From Bacillus sp. (in: firmicutes) (GTDB lineage Bacteria; Bacillota; Bacilli; Bacillales; Salisediminibacteriaceae), in contig JAJOJL010000056.1 in NCBI GenBank assembly GCA_021208645.1, forward strand, positions 1 through 50,289: a stretch of DNA of 50,289 nucleotides, in the 5' to 3' direction. This document shows positions 20,316-30,144 of this stretch, piece by piece. A program made the position numbers and the translations under genes. Within the stretch, counting starts at the first letter, position 1. Each line of letters starts with the position of its first letter. The notes below the pieces were generated by a model, which made no database searches, had not been told where the DNA came from, and worked only from the letters and a program-made list of their open reading frames with translations.

Positions 20316-20382
20316 ATGCCAACTCCTCCCCGATTAAGTATAATCTAATGTATCTAACAAACAGGAAACATAGAAACATTTT

Positions 20383-21357
20383 CTAAAAAGCAATATTCTT
20401 TCTTTCCTGTTCTAAATAACTCAGCCACTTTTCTTGTTTTCTATATAAAGATTGGGCTTCTTGAATTGTCACTCTTTTGAAAAACAACTTATCCCCTGGA
20501 AGCATTTGTGCCAAATAAGGAAGGTCGACTGAAATGACATTGGCGATCCTTGCATACCCACCTGTCGTTTGCCGGTCAGCCATTAAAATAATCGGCTGGC
20601 CATTGGCTGGTACTTGAATTGTCCCAAAAGTTATGGTGTCTGAAATAATATCGGCATTTTCTCTATGAATGAGCCTTGCTCCCTGCAGGCCGTATCCCAT
20701 ACGATCTGCTTGTGGAGAAATCACATAAGGTTCTGAAAAAAAACTTTTAATACTTGTATCTAAAAACTCATCCATCTCTGGGCCTGACAAGACGCGGAAC
20801 TGTCTTTCTCTTTTATAGTGGGGGCGATACTTCTTTAAAAGTGTGGTACCTGTATGTATTTTGCCTTCCTTTGGCAATTGTTGTATATCATTTTTCAAAA
20901 TATCACCTTTTTGAAGAGGTTGGCCATTTAACCCACCCATTCTGCCCTTAACATACGTGGCCTTACTTTGAAAAATGGCGTCTGCTGTAATTCCACCTGC
21001 AACAGTAATATAGGCACGAGCTCCAGTACGCTGTTCGCCAAAGCGAAGTAGTTGCCCTTTTCTCACAGAAAAGGCGTGCCATAAAGGAACTGGCGTATTG
21101 TCCAAGGTTGGAGTCAAATCAGCTCCACATAAGGCGATGACACCCTCCGTTAAAAATAATATTTCTGGTCCTAGCAAGGTTACCTCTATTCCAGCTTCTT
21201 CCCGCTTATTACCTACAAGTATATTTCCAATATTCAGAGCCAACGAATCCATTGCTCCTGCTACAACAACTCCATACCTTTGCCAGCCTTCCCTTCCCAT
21301 ATCTTGTATCGTTGTCAATAGGCCAGGCTTAATAATCTCCATAAAGGGAACACTCAT
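20383..21357 (-). CDS. pxpC: 5-oxoprolinase subunit C (biotin-dependent carboxyltransferase fold)
   Basis: 324 residues of the KipA/YcsJ family. The N-terminus GLLTTIQDMGREGWQRYGVV and the middle VLSGPEMDEF and SPQADRMGYGLQG are family hallmarks. With PxpA and PxpB it hydrolyses 5-oxoproline (pyroglutamate) to glutamate using ATP. Its ATG overlaps the pxpA stop (TAATG at 21357), so the two genes are translationally coupled. It is the last gene of the operon. Confidence 0.92.
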   Translation of the reverse strand: MSVPFMEIIKPGLLTTIQDMGREGWQRYGVVVAGAMDSLALNIGNILVGNKREEAGIEVTLLGPEILFLTEGVIALCGADLTPTLDNTPVPLWHAFSVRKGQLLRFGEQRTGARAYITVAGGITADAIFQSKATYVKGRMGGLNGQPLQKGDILKNDIQQLPKEGKIHTGTTLLKKYRPHYKRERQFRVLSGPEMDEFLDTSIKSFFSEPYVISPQADRMGYGLQGARLIHRENADIISDTITFGTIQVPANGQPIILMADRQTTGGYARIANVISVDLPYLAQMLPGDKLFFKRVTIQEAQSLYRKQEKWLSYLEQERKNIAF

Positions 21358-22121
21358 TATTGGCCTCCGATCGTTTGAATAAAGACGTTATTCCTTTGAA
21401 GCCTATCTGTTAATACCCTTACAAATTCCAATGCTTCAGGCTCATCACCATGAACGCAAACAGTATCAGCCTTAACAGGTAAAATTGATCCGTCTATAGC
21501 AATCAGTTCCCCGTATTTAACCATCCGAATCACCCTGTATGCTGCTTCCATAGGATCCTTAATCATGGCATTAGGGTGTGATCTAGGTAACAATGTGCCG
21601 TCTGGCTGATACATTCTGTCAGCAAAAACTTCCTCTGCAACCTGTAAACCTCGTTTTCGTCCCGCTTTCACCAACTCACTTCCTGCGAGACCAAACAATA
21701 TAAGGTTCGGATTAAAATCATATACACTTTCGGCGATTGCCTCTGCATGACCTTTAAATTTAGAAGCCATATTATATAAGGCACCGTGGGGTTTCACGTG
21801 ATTTAGCCTTGTTCCATGAACATTAACGAAGGCTTCCAATGCTCCCATTTGGTAAAGCATAAGATGGTATATTTCCTTTAAAGAAAGTTTCATTTCTCGT
21901 CTCCCAAAACCTTGTAAATCAGGAAAACTAGGATGCGCACCGATTCCTACTCCGTTCCTTACTGCCAGATCCACCGTTTTTCCCATCACAACGGGATCAC
22001 CTCCATGGAATCCGCATGCAATATTTGCTGAAGTGACATATTTCAATACTTTTTCGTCTTGTCCAATCGTAAAAGCTCCGAAACTTTCACCTAAATCACT
22101 ATTTAAATCCACCTTATACAT
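21357..22121 (-). CDS. pxpA: 5-oxoprolinase subunit A (LamB/YcsF family)
   Basis: 254 residues from the ATG at 22121 (GGGGGGTG upstream). The protein begins YKVDLNSDLGESFG and carries SANIACGFHGGDP, GIGAHPSFPDLQGFGRR, HVKPHGALYN and DTVCVHGDEPEALEF, all diagnostic of LamB/YcsF. It provides the ring-opening part of ATP-dependent 5-oxoprolinase. It overlaps the pxpB end by eight bases. Confidence 0.94.
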   Translation of the reverse strand: MYKVDLNSDLGESFGAFTIGQDEKVLKYVTSANIACGFHGGDPVVMGKTVDLAVRNGVGIGAHPSFPDLQGFGRREMKLSLKEIYHLMLYQMGALEAFVNVHGTRLNHVKPHGALYNMASKFKGHAEAIAESVYDFNPNLILFGLAGSELVKAGRKRGLQVAEEVFADRMYQPDGTLLPRSHPNAMIKDPMEAAYRVIRMVKYGELIAIDGSILPVKADTVCVHGDEPEALEFVRVLTDRLQRNNVFIQTIGGQ

Positions 22122-22847
22122 GGAAGCACCCCCCATCTACTGTTTCTACTAACGGCTTATATTTCCCTTCCCTAATCTCCTTTTTAATAACGTCATATGT
22201 TTCTCTGGTAATTGGGTTAAATTTTATATAATCGCCTGCTTGTAATAGAAAGGGGGGATTCGATTCTAGGTCAAACAACAATAATGGTGTTCTTCCAATA
22301 ATCTGCCATCCTCCAGGTGTCTCTAAAGAGTATATACCCGTTTGTTCTCCGGCAATCCCAACTGAACCGGCAGCTACTCTTTCTCTTGGCTTATTTAACC
22401 GCGGTGTAGCTATTTCCCTTGACATTCCCCCTAAATAAGGAAAACCTGGTGCAAATCCAATCATATAGATCAAGTAGTTTCTCTTTGAGTGTATTTGAAT
22501 TACCATTCCTCACTTAGTTTGTTTAGAGCTGCTACATACTGTAAATCAGGACCAAATTCACCACCATAACAAGTAGGAATATGAATAACTCTTGGAGGTG
22601 GTAACTGCTGATCTGCTAGAATCTGTTTTACAGATGATATTTTTTCTGTCAGTTCATCAAAGGAAATCATGGTAGGCTCATAATATAAAGTAACCGACCT
22701 ATAAGTAGGTACTATCTCGGTCACACCTGGTATTTTAAATTTTTTCAGATAATAAAAGAAGCCACGAACTTCCTCGTTTGTCTCAGGAGAGATCTCATTA
22801 TGGAATTGAATTTGTATAGCTTTATCACCCAATGGGACTATTCTCAT
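22114..22847 (-). pseudogene. pxpB: 5-oxoprolinase subunit B (KipI family), one frameshift
   Basis: About 244 residues in two overlapping frames. The first (MRIVPLGDKAIQIQF..., from the ATG at 22847) ends LNKLSEEW; the second starts at once with VIQIHSKRNYLIYMIGFAPG and continues FPYLGGM and GIYSLETPGGW. In relatives these are one chain. Adding one base near 22500-22506 (GAATGG to GAAATGG) gives LSEEMVIQIHS, so one base is missing. A genuine split with coupled start is possible but the second ATG lacks a usable ribosome site. Confidence 0.87.
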
Positions 22848-22936
22848 TCGTTCACCACCTGTTCATCAAATTGTTTTACCACCCTGTTGATTTTTTCCAA
22901 TGACCACAAAAGGGATGTCAATATAGGAGAGACCCA

Positions 22937-24316
22937 TTATCGGAACAAAAGTACTAGATAAGCGAGGAGAGTTCCAATAAATCCATATATTAAAGCATAT
23001 GGCATATTTTTTAACGTAATCCGGTATGGATTTTGTTTCGTGTTCATGGAAGTGATAGTAACGGTAACTCCATATGTACCTACTGTAGCAGTTGCTAACG
23101 CTCCTGTAATTAATACAATCCCAATACTCAATGGATCGATTATAGTGTATAAAGGAGTCACTACTTCTGCCAGAACACTAATGGTAGCAATGGGGTGTAT
23201 TCCTATCATACTCATTAGTAAATAAGTAAATTGAATAAAAATCAATATAATGAGGGGGGAGTCTGCTGCTTGCAAAAATGGCTCCTGAATGATCCCTAAA
23301 ACTGGTGTAGCATTCAAACTATTTGTAAAAAAGGCTAACGAACAAAATAAGACAACGAAATTCTGGAGGTGATTTGTCCTCATTTTCCATGTTTTCCATC
23401 CAATAGCTAAAAAGCTTTTCCACCGTTTCATCACAAACGCCCAGACGCAAGAAAAGGGAAAAATAGCTAGTGTTACGGATAAAATAAAATTTAACTGAAA
23501 CAAGTGACTGAATAATATTACGAGACCTAAAAATAAAAATAGGGCTGTAAAAAGTTGAATGATGTTTATAAAGATTTGACGATTTGAAAAGGTTCGTGGG
23601 GGATGAGGGAAGACTGGATGATAGGAATGCTTCCCATAAACCTTCCTGCCCCACATTAAATCAATTAAGATCATCGTCAAAGAGAAGATCATGAGCCAAG
23701 GCATTAAAGCGAAATAACTTACCCCCGTTGCGTCCACACTTAAGGCAACCATAATTTCCATTGGACTCCAAACTAACGCTACGGCGAAAGCGCGTAGTGA
23801 AACTTGACTTATAAAAGAATTACGAAATTTCTTTTCATAACTAGCCAAATTCTCTTGTAATATTTGCTGGGAAAAGGTAAGACCAGGCAAATTAATAAAG
23901 GAAACTAGCGTATAGGTAGTTAATTTACTACGTACATAAAGGGTTCCCAAATTTTTGGCATTAGCTTTCATTAACTCATTGATTCTCCTGTCGTATCTAC
24001 CAGAACGAACGACACTGTTCATCCACGGTAGCATGGACAAAAGAGCAATCAAACCTATGTTTCTAGTAAAATAAATGAGGGCATCTGAAATAGGAAGACC
24101 ACTTATTGCAAAAAGAATTCCCCCTAGACTAACAAAAAATAAACCGAGTACTTTAAATAATCTGGAGGCAGCAATAAACGATACAAACAACACCGGGATT
24201 GTTAACAAGGCAATAACAAAGGTAAATCGATCATTCCCTAGAAATAAATTAATAATATAAATTACACATAGGAGAGAGTACATTAAATAAAGATGTCTTT
24301 TTAAAAAATAATACAT
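22937..24316 (-). CDS. multi-pass transporter-like membrane protein heading the pxp operon
   Basis: 459 residues with about 11-12 hydrophobic segments in two halves. The first has RDRRINELMKAN-like charged and LPGLTFSQQILQENLASY stretches; the second contains GIHPIATISVLAEVV and TGALATATVGTYGVTV, reminiscent of ion-transporter superfamily carriers. It lies 89 bases upstream of pxpB in the same direction, so it is probably expressed with the 5-oxoprolinase. The ATG at 24316 has AAGGAAGC upstream. Uptake of pyroglutamate or a related organic anion is an inference from position only. Confidence 0.6.
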   Translation of the reverse strand: MYYFLKRHLYLMYSLLCVIYIINLFLGNDRFTFVIALLTIPVLFVSFIAASRLFKVLGLFFVSLGGILFAISGLPISDALIYFTRNIGLIALLSMLPWMNSVVRSGRYDRRINELMKANAKNLGTLYVRSKLTTYTLVSFINLPGLTFSQQILQENLASYEKKFRNSFISQVSLRAFAVALVWSPMEIMVALSVDATGVSYFALMPWLMIFSLTMILIDLMWGRKVYGKHSYHPVFPHPPRTFSNRQIFINIIQLFTALFLFLGLVILFSHLFQLNFILSVTLAIFPFSCVWAFVMKRWKSFLAIGWKTWKMRTNHLQNFVVLFCSLAFFTNSLNATPVLGIIQEPFLQAADSPLIILIFIQFTYLLMSMIGIHPIATISVLAEVVTPLYTIIDPLSIGIVLITGALATATVGTYGVTVTITSMNTKQNPYRITLKNMPYALIYGFIGTLLAYLVLLFR

Positions 24317-24369
24317 ATTCAGCTTCCTTTACTGTTTTAAACGGTCCTCTTTAGTTTAACTCAAAAATA

Positions 24370-24397
24370 CAAAAAAGAAGCACCTTGTGGCACTTCT
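24370..24397 (-). terminator. terminator of the 24466-24765 gene
   Basis: On the minus strand AGAAGTGCC and GGTGCTTCT pair around ACAA and are followed by TTTTTTG. Confidence 0.7.
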
Positions 24398-24465
24398 ATC
24401 TAACTATTATACAGCATTACTAATTAGGTTTCTTATCTAAAACACCATGAAATTCATTAAAGCAT

Positions 24466-24765
24466 TTAAATAATGGACGGTACTACATCCAATTCTGATT
24501 GGGAAAGGACAAATATGGCAACAGTCATTAGGAAAAACACCACAGCACATGCTTTCATCTTCACACCTAAATAAAGCAAATTGGTTAATAAAAAGCTAAG
24601 GAGAAAATAAACTACAAGGACGACATCGAATTGGAAAAATTGGGTAATATAAGGCCCTGCTTGTAATTCGATTATTCGAATCACTTCTTGCTGCAAAAAT
24701 ACGATGAAATAAATGACTGCAAATACAACACCGAAAACATATTCTTCCAAATTCCCTTTCCCCAC
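24466..24765 (-). CDS. small three-helix membrane protein, unknown
   Basis: 99 residues with three hydrophobic segments (about 10-30, 46-68 and 71-88). The GTG at 24765 follows GAGGAGGGGAAGG, a strong site. No family recognised. The roughly 350-base stretch upstream (24766-25118) holds only AT-rich sequence that must include promoters for this gene and the divergent ykuK-like gene. Confidence 0.6.
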   Translation of the reverse strand: MGKGNLEEYVFGVVFAVIYFIVFLQQEVIRIIELQAGPYITQFFQFDVVLVVYFLLSFLLTNLLYLGVKMKACAVVFFLMTVAIFVLSQSELDVVPSII

Positions 24766-25118
24766 CCCCTTCCCCTCCTCTACAAAATTCCTTTCGTTTA
24801 CTCCATAATAACATATATTTCCTTTTTACCCTACGTAAATATTTGAATATTCGGTTTTTTATTACATTATTACAGTTCCTAGTCCTGAAACATTCCATGG
24901 CGTATTGAACTAATAAAAAGCAAAACAATGAATCCATAAAGTTACCCATTATAATGGATTTCTAATAGACACGCATTCCTACTTCCGAGAATAGAAATGT
25001 AGTAAGTCTTTGTAATTAAAGTATGAAGTTCCTTTATCCAACATAAGCTAACAAATGGAAAAACCAGCAGATAATTTGCTCCTAATTTTCAATGAAAGGA
25101 AAGATGTGGTGTAATTAT

Positions 25119-25655
25119 ATGAGAAACTTTCAGCTGATGAACTACTCTTTTGAAAATTTGCGAGAAAAAAATATGTCTTTCCAAGATGTTTTTAAACGTA
25201 TTGTACAATTTATGAAACGGGACCCTAAGGGAAACTATCGGCTAATGTTTGGTACAGATAGTCAAGTCCACTCAACGTACACCCGTTTTGTTACAGGAAT
25301 CGTCATACAGCAAGAAGGTAAAGGCGCATGGGCATGCATACGAAAAGTTACATTGCCAAGACAACTGAAAAATCTTCACGAAAAGATTTCCTACGAAACT
25401 TCATTAACAGAAGAAGTAGTAGCCATGTTCACAGAAGCTAGAAAGGAAGAGCTAATTAATATTGTTCTGCCTCACATTTATAAGGGGTCTTCATTTACAA
25501 TAGAAGGTCATATTGATATTGGCTCACAAACAAGAAATAAAACGAAATTTCTTGTAAGAGAAATGACGTCTAGGATTGAATCCATGGGTTTAGAACCTAA
25601 AATAAAACCTAATGCTTTTGTAGCAAGTGCCTACGCTAATCGATACACGAAATAG
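25119..25655 (+). CDS. ykuK: YkuK-family ribonuclease H-like protein
   Basis: 178 residues, strongly like B. subtilis YkuK (DUF458). LMFGTDSQVHSTYTRFVTGIVIQ carries the first acidic residue of an RNase H-like fold. GKGAWACIRKVTLPRQ, LHEKISYETSLTEEV and SMGLEPKIKPNAFVASAYANRYTK are family blocks. I chose the ATG at 25119 because similarity begins there; the frame continues up to 25092. Function is not established. Confidence 0.85.
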   Translation: MRNFQLMNYSFENLREKNMSFQDVFKRIVQFMKRDPKGNYRLMFGTDSQVHSTYTRFVTGIVIQQEGKGAWACIRKVTLPRQLKNLHEKISYETSLTEEVVAMFTEARKEELINIVLPHIYKGSSFTIEGHIDIGSQTRNKTKFLVREMTSRIESMGLEPKIKPNAFVASAYANRYTK

Positions 25656-25687
25656 TTTCTGATTTTGAATTTCAAATAATCTATCTT

Positions 25688-25716
25688 GGCAGAAGCAATC
25701 AGATTCTGCCTTTTTC
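25688..25716 (+). terminator. terminator after ykuK
   Basis: GGCAGAA and TTCTGCC pair around GCAATCAGA and are followed by TTTTTC, about 33 bases after the stop. Confidence 0.8.
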
Positions 25717-25751
25717 TTTATGCAATAATAATTCCCCCAAGAACCTATCAG

Positions 25752-25780
25752 TTTTTCCCTTTATAAAAATATGGTATAGT
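25752..25780 (+). promoter_or_regulatory. candidate sigma-A promoter for the 81-residue gene
   Basis: TATAGT at 25775-25780 is a good -10 box with a TG dinucleotide near it; the -35 position 17 bases upstream (TTTTTC) is weak. The gene starts 35 bases downstream. Confidence 0.35.
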
Positions 25781-25814
25781 GTAGTTGAATTTTTTACTAT
25801 TGGAGTGATGGCAT

Positions 25815-26060
25815 TTGTTTAAACTAGGTGAAAAGGTATTTGTTAATAAATCTGTTTCAGGTAATTATGCAGGTAAAGGTACAATTGAAGCTGTTTGTTC
25901 TACTCCTGAAGAATTAGGTCGTTTCTTCCAAGAGGACCATCCATATTTCTCTACATACTTATCGTGGATAATGAAGAATAAAAAGGTGTACGTTGTAAAA
26001 ATAGAAAATATTGGACATGCTGGATTTTTATCTCAAGAATTATCGAAGGAACTAGTATAA
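25815..26060 (+). CDS. conserved small protein, SH3/KOW-like start
   Basis: 81 residues from a TTG at 25815 with TTGGAGTGATGG upstream. The N-terminus (FKLGEKVFVNKS...GKGTIEAV) looks like a small beta-barrel (SH3/KOW-like) that often binds nucleic acid or protein; the remainder has YFSTYLSWIM and VYVVKIENIGHAGFL. No named family recognised, so function is not assigned. Confidence 0.6.
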   Translation: MFKLGEKVFVNKSVSGNYAGKGTIEAVCSTPEELGRFFQEDHPYFSTYLSWIMKNKKVYVVKIENIGHAGFLSQELSKELV

Positions 26061-26118
26061 CTTTCCATATTACCATAGGTACTTACCAAACCTCGTCTGT
26101 GGAAGGAGGAGAGCGACA

Positions 26119-26981
26119 ATGGAGACTGTATTTAAAAGAAGTATAAGAAAAAAGAAACTCCTTTACATAGTTGGTACAGCTGGTTTAGCCTATCTAGCCA
26201 TTATTATTTTCTTTTATTTTCTGCAGGACAGCCTTACTTTTTATCCCCAGTCCATATCAGAAGACCGTTTAACTCACATTCGCCAATCCTATGAAAATGT
26301 AGAAGAAGTGAAACTGACAACAATGATGGGAGAAACATTCATGGTTGGCTAGTTCATGGAAAAGAAGGGGGTGAATCTCCAGCACCGCTACTCATTTATT
26401 TTGGCGGAAATGCCGAAGAGGTTTCCCATTTAATTGGAGAAATAAATAGAAATGTATCCTCCCATTCTGTTTTATTAATGAATTACCGTGGCTATGGTAT
26501 AAGTGAAGGGAAACCAAGTGAAAAAGCAATGTTTCAGGATGCGTTAACCATATACGATAACATGGCCGTAAGAAGTGATATAAACAAAGAGAAAATAACT
26601 GTCATGGGTAGAAGCATGGGGACTGGAGTGGCTGTTTACTTAGCCAATGAACGTACAATTAATCGTGTAGTATTGGTCTCCCCGTATGACAGCCTTTTGA
26701 ATGTGGCTCAGGGGAGGTACCCTTTTTTACCTGTAGCCCTACTTTTGAATCATCATTTTGATAATATTGGTCGTGCTTCAGAAATAACAAACCCAATGCT
26801 GACGATTATCGCAGGCGATGATCGGATTATTCCCCCTGATAATTCTAAAACTTTCGTAGAAACATGGAAAGGTCCAGCAACTAAACTATTCTACGAAGGT
26901 TATGGACATAACAATATTCAAAATCACCCTGATTACTGGAGGGAGATTGTGAAATTCATCAATGAAGATGGTGATTTTTAA
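26119..26981 (+). pseudogene. membrane-anchored alpha/beta hydrolase, one frameshift
   Basis: About 287 residues. An N-terminal membrane anchor (17-38) precedes a hydrolase domain: LIYFGGNAEEVSH, NYRGYGISEGKPSE, nucleophile GRSMGTGVA, acid GDDRIIPP and catalytic His in YEGYGHNNI, as in the YfhR/BEM46 family. The frame stops at FMVG* and resumes LVHGKEGG; one extra base near 26341-26347 (ATGGGTTGG) restores FMGWLVHG. So a base is missing, probably an error. The start ATG follows GGAAGGAGGAGAG. Confidence 0.8.
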
Positions 26982-26994
26982 CAAAGACTACTAA

Positions 26995-27036
26995 TAAGGG
27001 CTGTATTTAGGGAACTTCCTTGTTACAGCCCTTTAG
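26995..27036 (+). terminator. terminator after the hydrolase gene
   Basis: AAGGGCTGTA pairs with TACAGCCCTT across an 18-base loop; it sits between the hydrolase and the convergent ydbC-like gene and could serve both. Confidence 0.7.
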
Positions 27037-27076
27037 CACAATTATTTTTTAATATCCAAAAGATAGGACTACCTAA

Positions 27077-27304
27077 TTATTCACCAAGGTCTAATTGATT
27101 TAACAGATCTTTCAATACCTTCAGTTCCTGGTTAGACAAGGTAATTCCCTTCCCCATTTTCTCATAATTAGGTGCCCAATCCCTAATATCAAATTTAGGC
27201 TCCCTATTATTCCAACTAATTAGATTTAATTCCCTTTTCCATTCCTTGGAACCTTGAGAAACAACTCCCACGTGCTTTACTATTTCATATTTTATATCGG
27301 CCAT
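27077..27304 (-). CDS. ydbC: YdbC-family PC4-like single-stranded DNA-binding protein
   Basis: 75 residues from the ATG at 27304 (AAGGGAG upstream). VVSQGSKEWKRELNLISWNNREPKFDIRDW and MGKGITLSN match the YdbC proteins of Firmicutes, which have the PC4/Whirly-like fold and bind single-stranded nucleic acid. The three codons upstream in frame lack a ribosome site. Confidence 0.85.
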   Translation of the reverse strand: MADIKYEIVKHVGVVSQGSKEWKRELNLISWNNREPKFDIRDWAPNYEKMGKGITLSNQELKVLKDLLNQLDLGE

Positions 27305-27363
27305 AATTAGCAACTCCCTTATTTTTAAAATTTATTCATCAAGAAAAAATACTTTCGAAACTT

Positions 27364-28718
27364 CTACGTTAATCTAAAAACTTTAAATCCCGTGTCCAAT
27401 AGTTGCCCTGGACGTTTCTTTTTCTCTAGTAATTCCCCAGCTTTTTCAATGCGTTTTCTACCAACATCACAAATTGTCCTAAAACCTTTTTTATAGGCAA
27501 CAGATGTTTCATTTAATTTCTCTGGTAGTTGCACCATAATATATTTCCTGTTTGCCCCTTCTTCCACATTCAGTTCCATTACTGCATGGGCTGTTGTCCC
27601 TGATCCGGAGAAAAAATCTAATACAATCTCATTTTCACCAGCCTTTGAAATTTGAATACACCGCTTTATCAATTGCACAGGCTTTGGAAAATCAAAGATT
27701 TTTTCACCCAGTAAAGCTTTTACATCCATGGAAGCCTTTTTTATTTCCGTCTATATCATCCCACAAGGCTGAAGGGCGCTTTACCCTTCCATCTAAATAG
27801 TATTTCACATAAGGTTTCCATCGTTTCCCACTATCACGTTTCCAATAGATCACATTTTCCTTTTCTAATTGAGCATATTTTTCCTTAGAAAAAGCGCCAT
27901 CTGCTTTCATAGCCCCCTGGTCCAACTGGAAAAACGATTTTGCCATCTGGATCCACAACGGGATAATACATACTAGGCCGGTCTTCTCGTTTATCTTCAT
28001 TGCCTGTTTTTCTTAATTGTAAAATAGAAAAACGGCCATTTTCATCTTCATATTTAAATCTATCAGCATCCTTTTGTGATAATGGAATACCCCCAACGTC
28101 AAAAATAGTTGTTTTTCCATATACTAAAACATAATCAAAAGCGTTACCTAATCCTCCGCTGTCTTGTCCAGTAGAAGTCCCTGTGGCCCTAACAATATTA
28201 CCTACAAAATTCTCTTCTCCGAATATTTCATCCATAATTAGTTTTAAATTGGCTAGTTCTCGATTATCAATGGACACAAAGATTACTCCATCTTCCTTTA
28301 ATAGTCTCCTTGCCAAAACTAGACGAGGATACATAAAGTTTAACCAATCTGTATGGAATCTCCCTTTCCTACTGCTATCTATACGGTCCATAGCTTTTTT
28401 ACTGTAATTTCCGTTAGTTAAGTGAAATTTATCATTATAAATAAGTGACTGTCCCGTATTATAAGGGGGATCAATATAAATAACTTTTATGGACTGAAAA
28501 TAACTTTTCTGTAGCAGCTTCAAGGCATCGATATTATCACCTTCAATGTACATGTTGTTCGATACCTTTTCATTTACACTTAAATCGGTGTCTAAAGCTA
28601 ATTTTCTAAAACTAGGTACCTCCACCATTTGTTCAGCTCTTCTTTTCCCAGGCCAGATAAGCTCATACCTCTCGTCTGCTGGCTCATTTTGTTTTTCTAC
28701 CTCCTGCTCATCCTTCAT
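27364..28718 (-). pseudogene. orphan Type III-like DNA adenine methyltransferase (Mod), two frameshifts
   Basis: About 450 residues, shorter than most Mod subunits (commonly 550-650). It has IYIDPPYNTG (motif IV), GVIFVSIDNRELANLKLIMDEIFGEENFVGNIV, and near the C-terminus DFFSGSGTTAHAVMELN (motif I), the beta-class order of Type III Mod. The target-recognition section between is short, and the end stops at GFKVFRLT where relatives continue. Frameshifts: five As at 27889-27893 and six Ts at 27737-27742, one base too long each. No restriction (Res) gene is adjacent. The ATG at 28718 follows GGGGGG. It is either decayed or a solitary methylase with sequencing errors. Confidence 0.82.
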
Positions 28719-28861
28719 GGTCAATCCCCCCTTTTCCGAACTACTTGTTATATGTTAGTTCGCCTTTTACATAGGAAATCCTCTTAAAATCTATCTCCCT
28801 TAATAATAGAAAAAAAAGTGACAAAGAGAATATGTTCCCCTCATCACGGAAGTTCAATAAG

Positions 28862-30007
28862 CTATATATTGCTTAATTCCTTTAATTGACTTGTCCCAAC
28901 TACTATTTCCTTTAACTTTTTTCTACTAAAGTTAGTAACAATTCCACTTTTACTCCAATGATTACTACAACCGCTATAGTTAAGCAGTACACATTGGGGG
29001 TTCAGTCCAAAGCGGTATACTTTTAACCCGCCCGATATTAATTGTAGGACACAAGCTATACCTATAACGCCAACATTGCTAAAATCTTTTTCCATACTTT
29101 TTTGTAAGCTGGATTCGTGGGGAATGACAGTTACCTCGAAATCCATTTCTTTTCCTAAATGAACAATCTCGTTAACTTTACATGCAGAAGAACACCCTTG
29201 ACAATGGAGTGAATTATATTCAGACTTTTTTGCCATACACTCGTGTATGGATTTATATCTCATACAAACAGGAAGAAATACTTGTTTGGTTTCCGATTGA
29301 AGAAAAGCTTTCCGAAACGTACAATTCATTATTTCCGCACCAAGCATATTTAGATGATATTCAATCCGTTGTCTTAGGCAGAAAAAGATATTTTCTTTCC
29401 AGCGATATTCCCCCTCATTCTCTTCCATAAAACGTTCCACATAGCGAGTGTACTTTCCTAATACTTTTTTGCTGTTCTTCTCAAAATTCAATGCTAATTC
29501 ATATGTCTTAAAGAGAAATTCAGCAACTTCGTCTTTAGATTTGCTATGAAAAAAGGAATGCCATGTTTCAAAACGCTTAACTTCTTCATCAAATTCTCCT
29601 GTTGCCAACAAATAGTCCAATAGTTTCCGGAAGTTCTCTTTCGTAAACTCAAGTTCCAACTCTTTTTCCCTTCTGAGAAAAAGGGTTCCCATTACTCCCC
29701 TAAGTCTATCTACAGAGTATTTCCATTTCAAATCATTTTTACTTCGATTTAGCTTTACTAACGCTTGACCTGCCTGCTCATTCATGGCAAGGGCATGGTG
29801 AATATATACCTTCCAAAATACGCCGATCATTAATACTTCTAAATAATAATAATTTCTATCCAATTTTTCCTGATTGTCAAAGCTAATAAAATTTGATAAC
29901 TCATTCCAATCTCTTTTGTTCATTTCCAATAAAAAATTAGCAGTAAACTCCTTCACATCGTTATAATAGCCATCTTCATCATCCAACAGATATGTAAGCC
30001 CTTTCAT
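28862..30007 (-). CDS. DUF116-family cysteine-rich protein
   Basis: 381 residues. The C-terminal 170 match DUF116: a cysteine cluster (PVCMRYKSIHEC, then HCQGCSSACKVNE), FEVTVIPHESSLQKSM, GVIGIACVLQLISGGLKVY and PQCVLLNYSGCSNHW. The cysteines suggest a metal or Fe-S site. The N-terminal 200 residues are helical, charged and unrecognised, longer than in simple DUF116 proteins. The ATG at 30007 has GGGGAAG upstream. The biochemical role is unknown. Confidence 0.7.
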   Translation of the reverse strand: MKGLTYLLDDEDGYYNDVKEFTANFLLEMNKRDWNELSNFISFDNQEKLDRNYYYLEVLMIGVFWKVYIHHALAMNEQAGQALVKLNRSKNDLKWKYSVDRLRGVMGTLFLRREKELELEFTKENFRKLLDYLLATGEFDEEVKRFETWHSFFHSKSKDEVAEFLFKTYELALNFEKNSKKVLGKYTRYVERFMEENEGEYRWKENIFFCLRQRIEYHLNMLGAEIMNCTFRKAFLQSETKQVFLPVCMRYKSIHECMAKKSEYNSLHCQGCSSACKVNEIVHLGKEMDFEVTVIPHESSLQKSMEKDFSNVGVIGIACVLQLISGGLKVYRFGLNPQCVLLNYSGCSNHWSKSGIVTNFSRKKLKEIVVGTSQLKELSNI

Positions 30008-30144
30008 TTTATCTACTTCCCCCTTAAAGTTTGTAATAAAAATTACTCGTCTCTTCCTGTTGGTGTAATGTTCAATAAACGTCTTTTTCAGCTAATAATG
30101 GAAACTATTGCTCCTCCGCCTTTACCTAATAATTTAAAAGGAAG

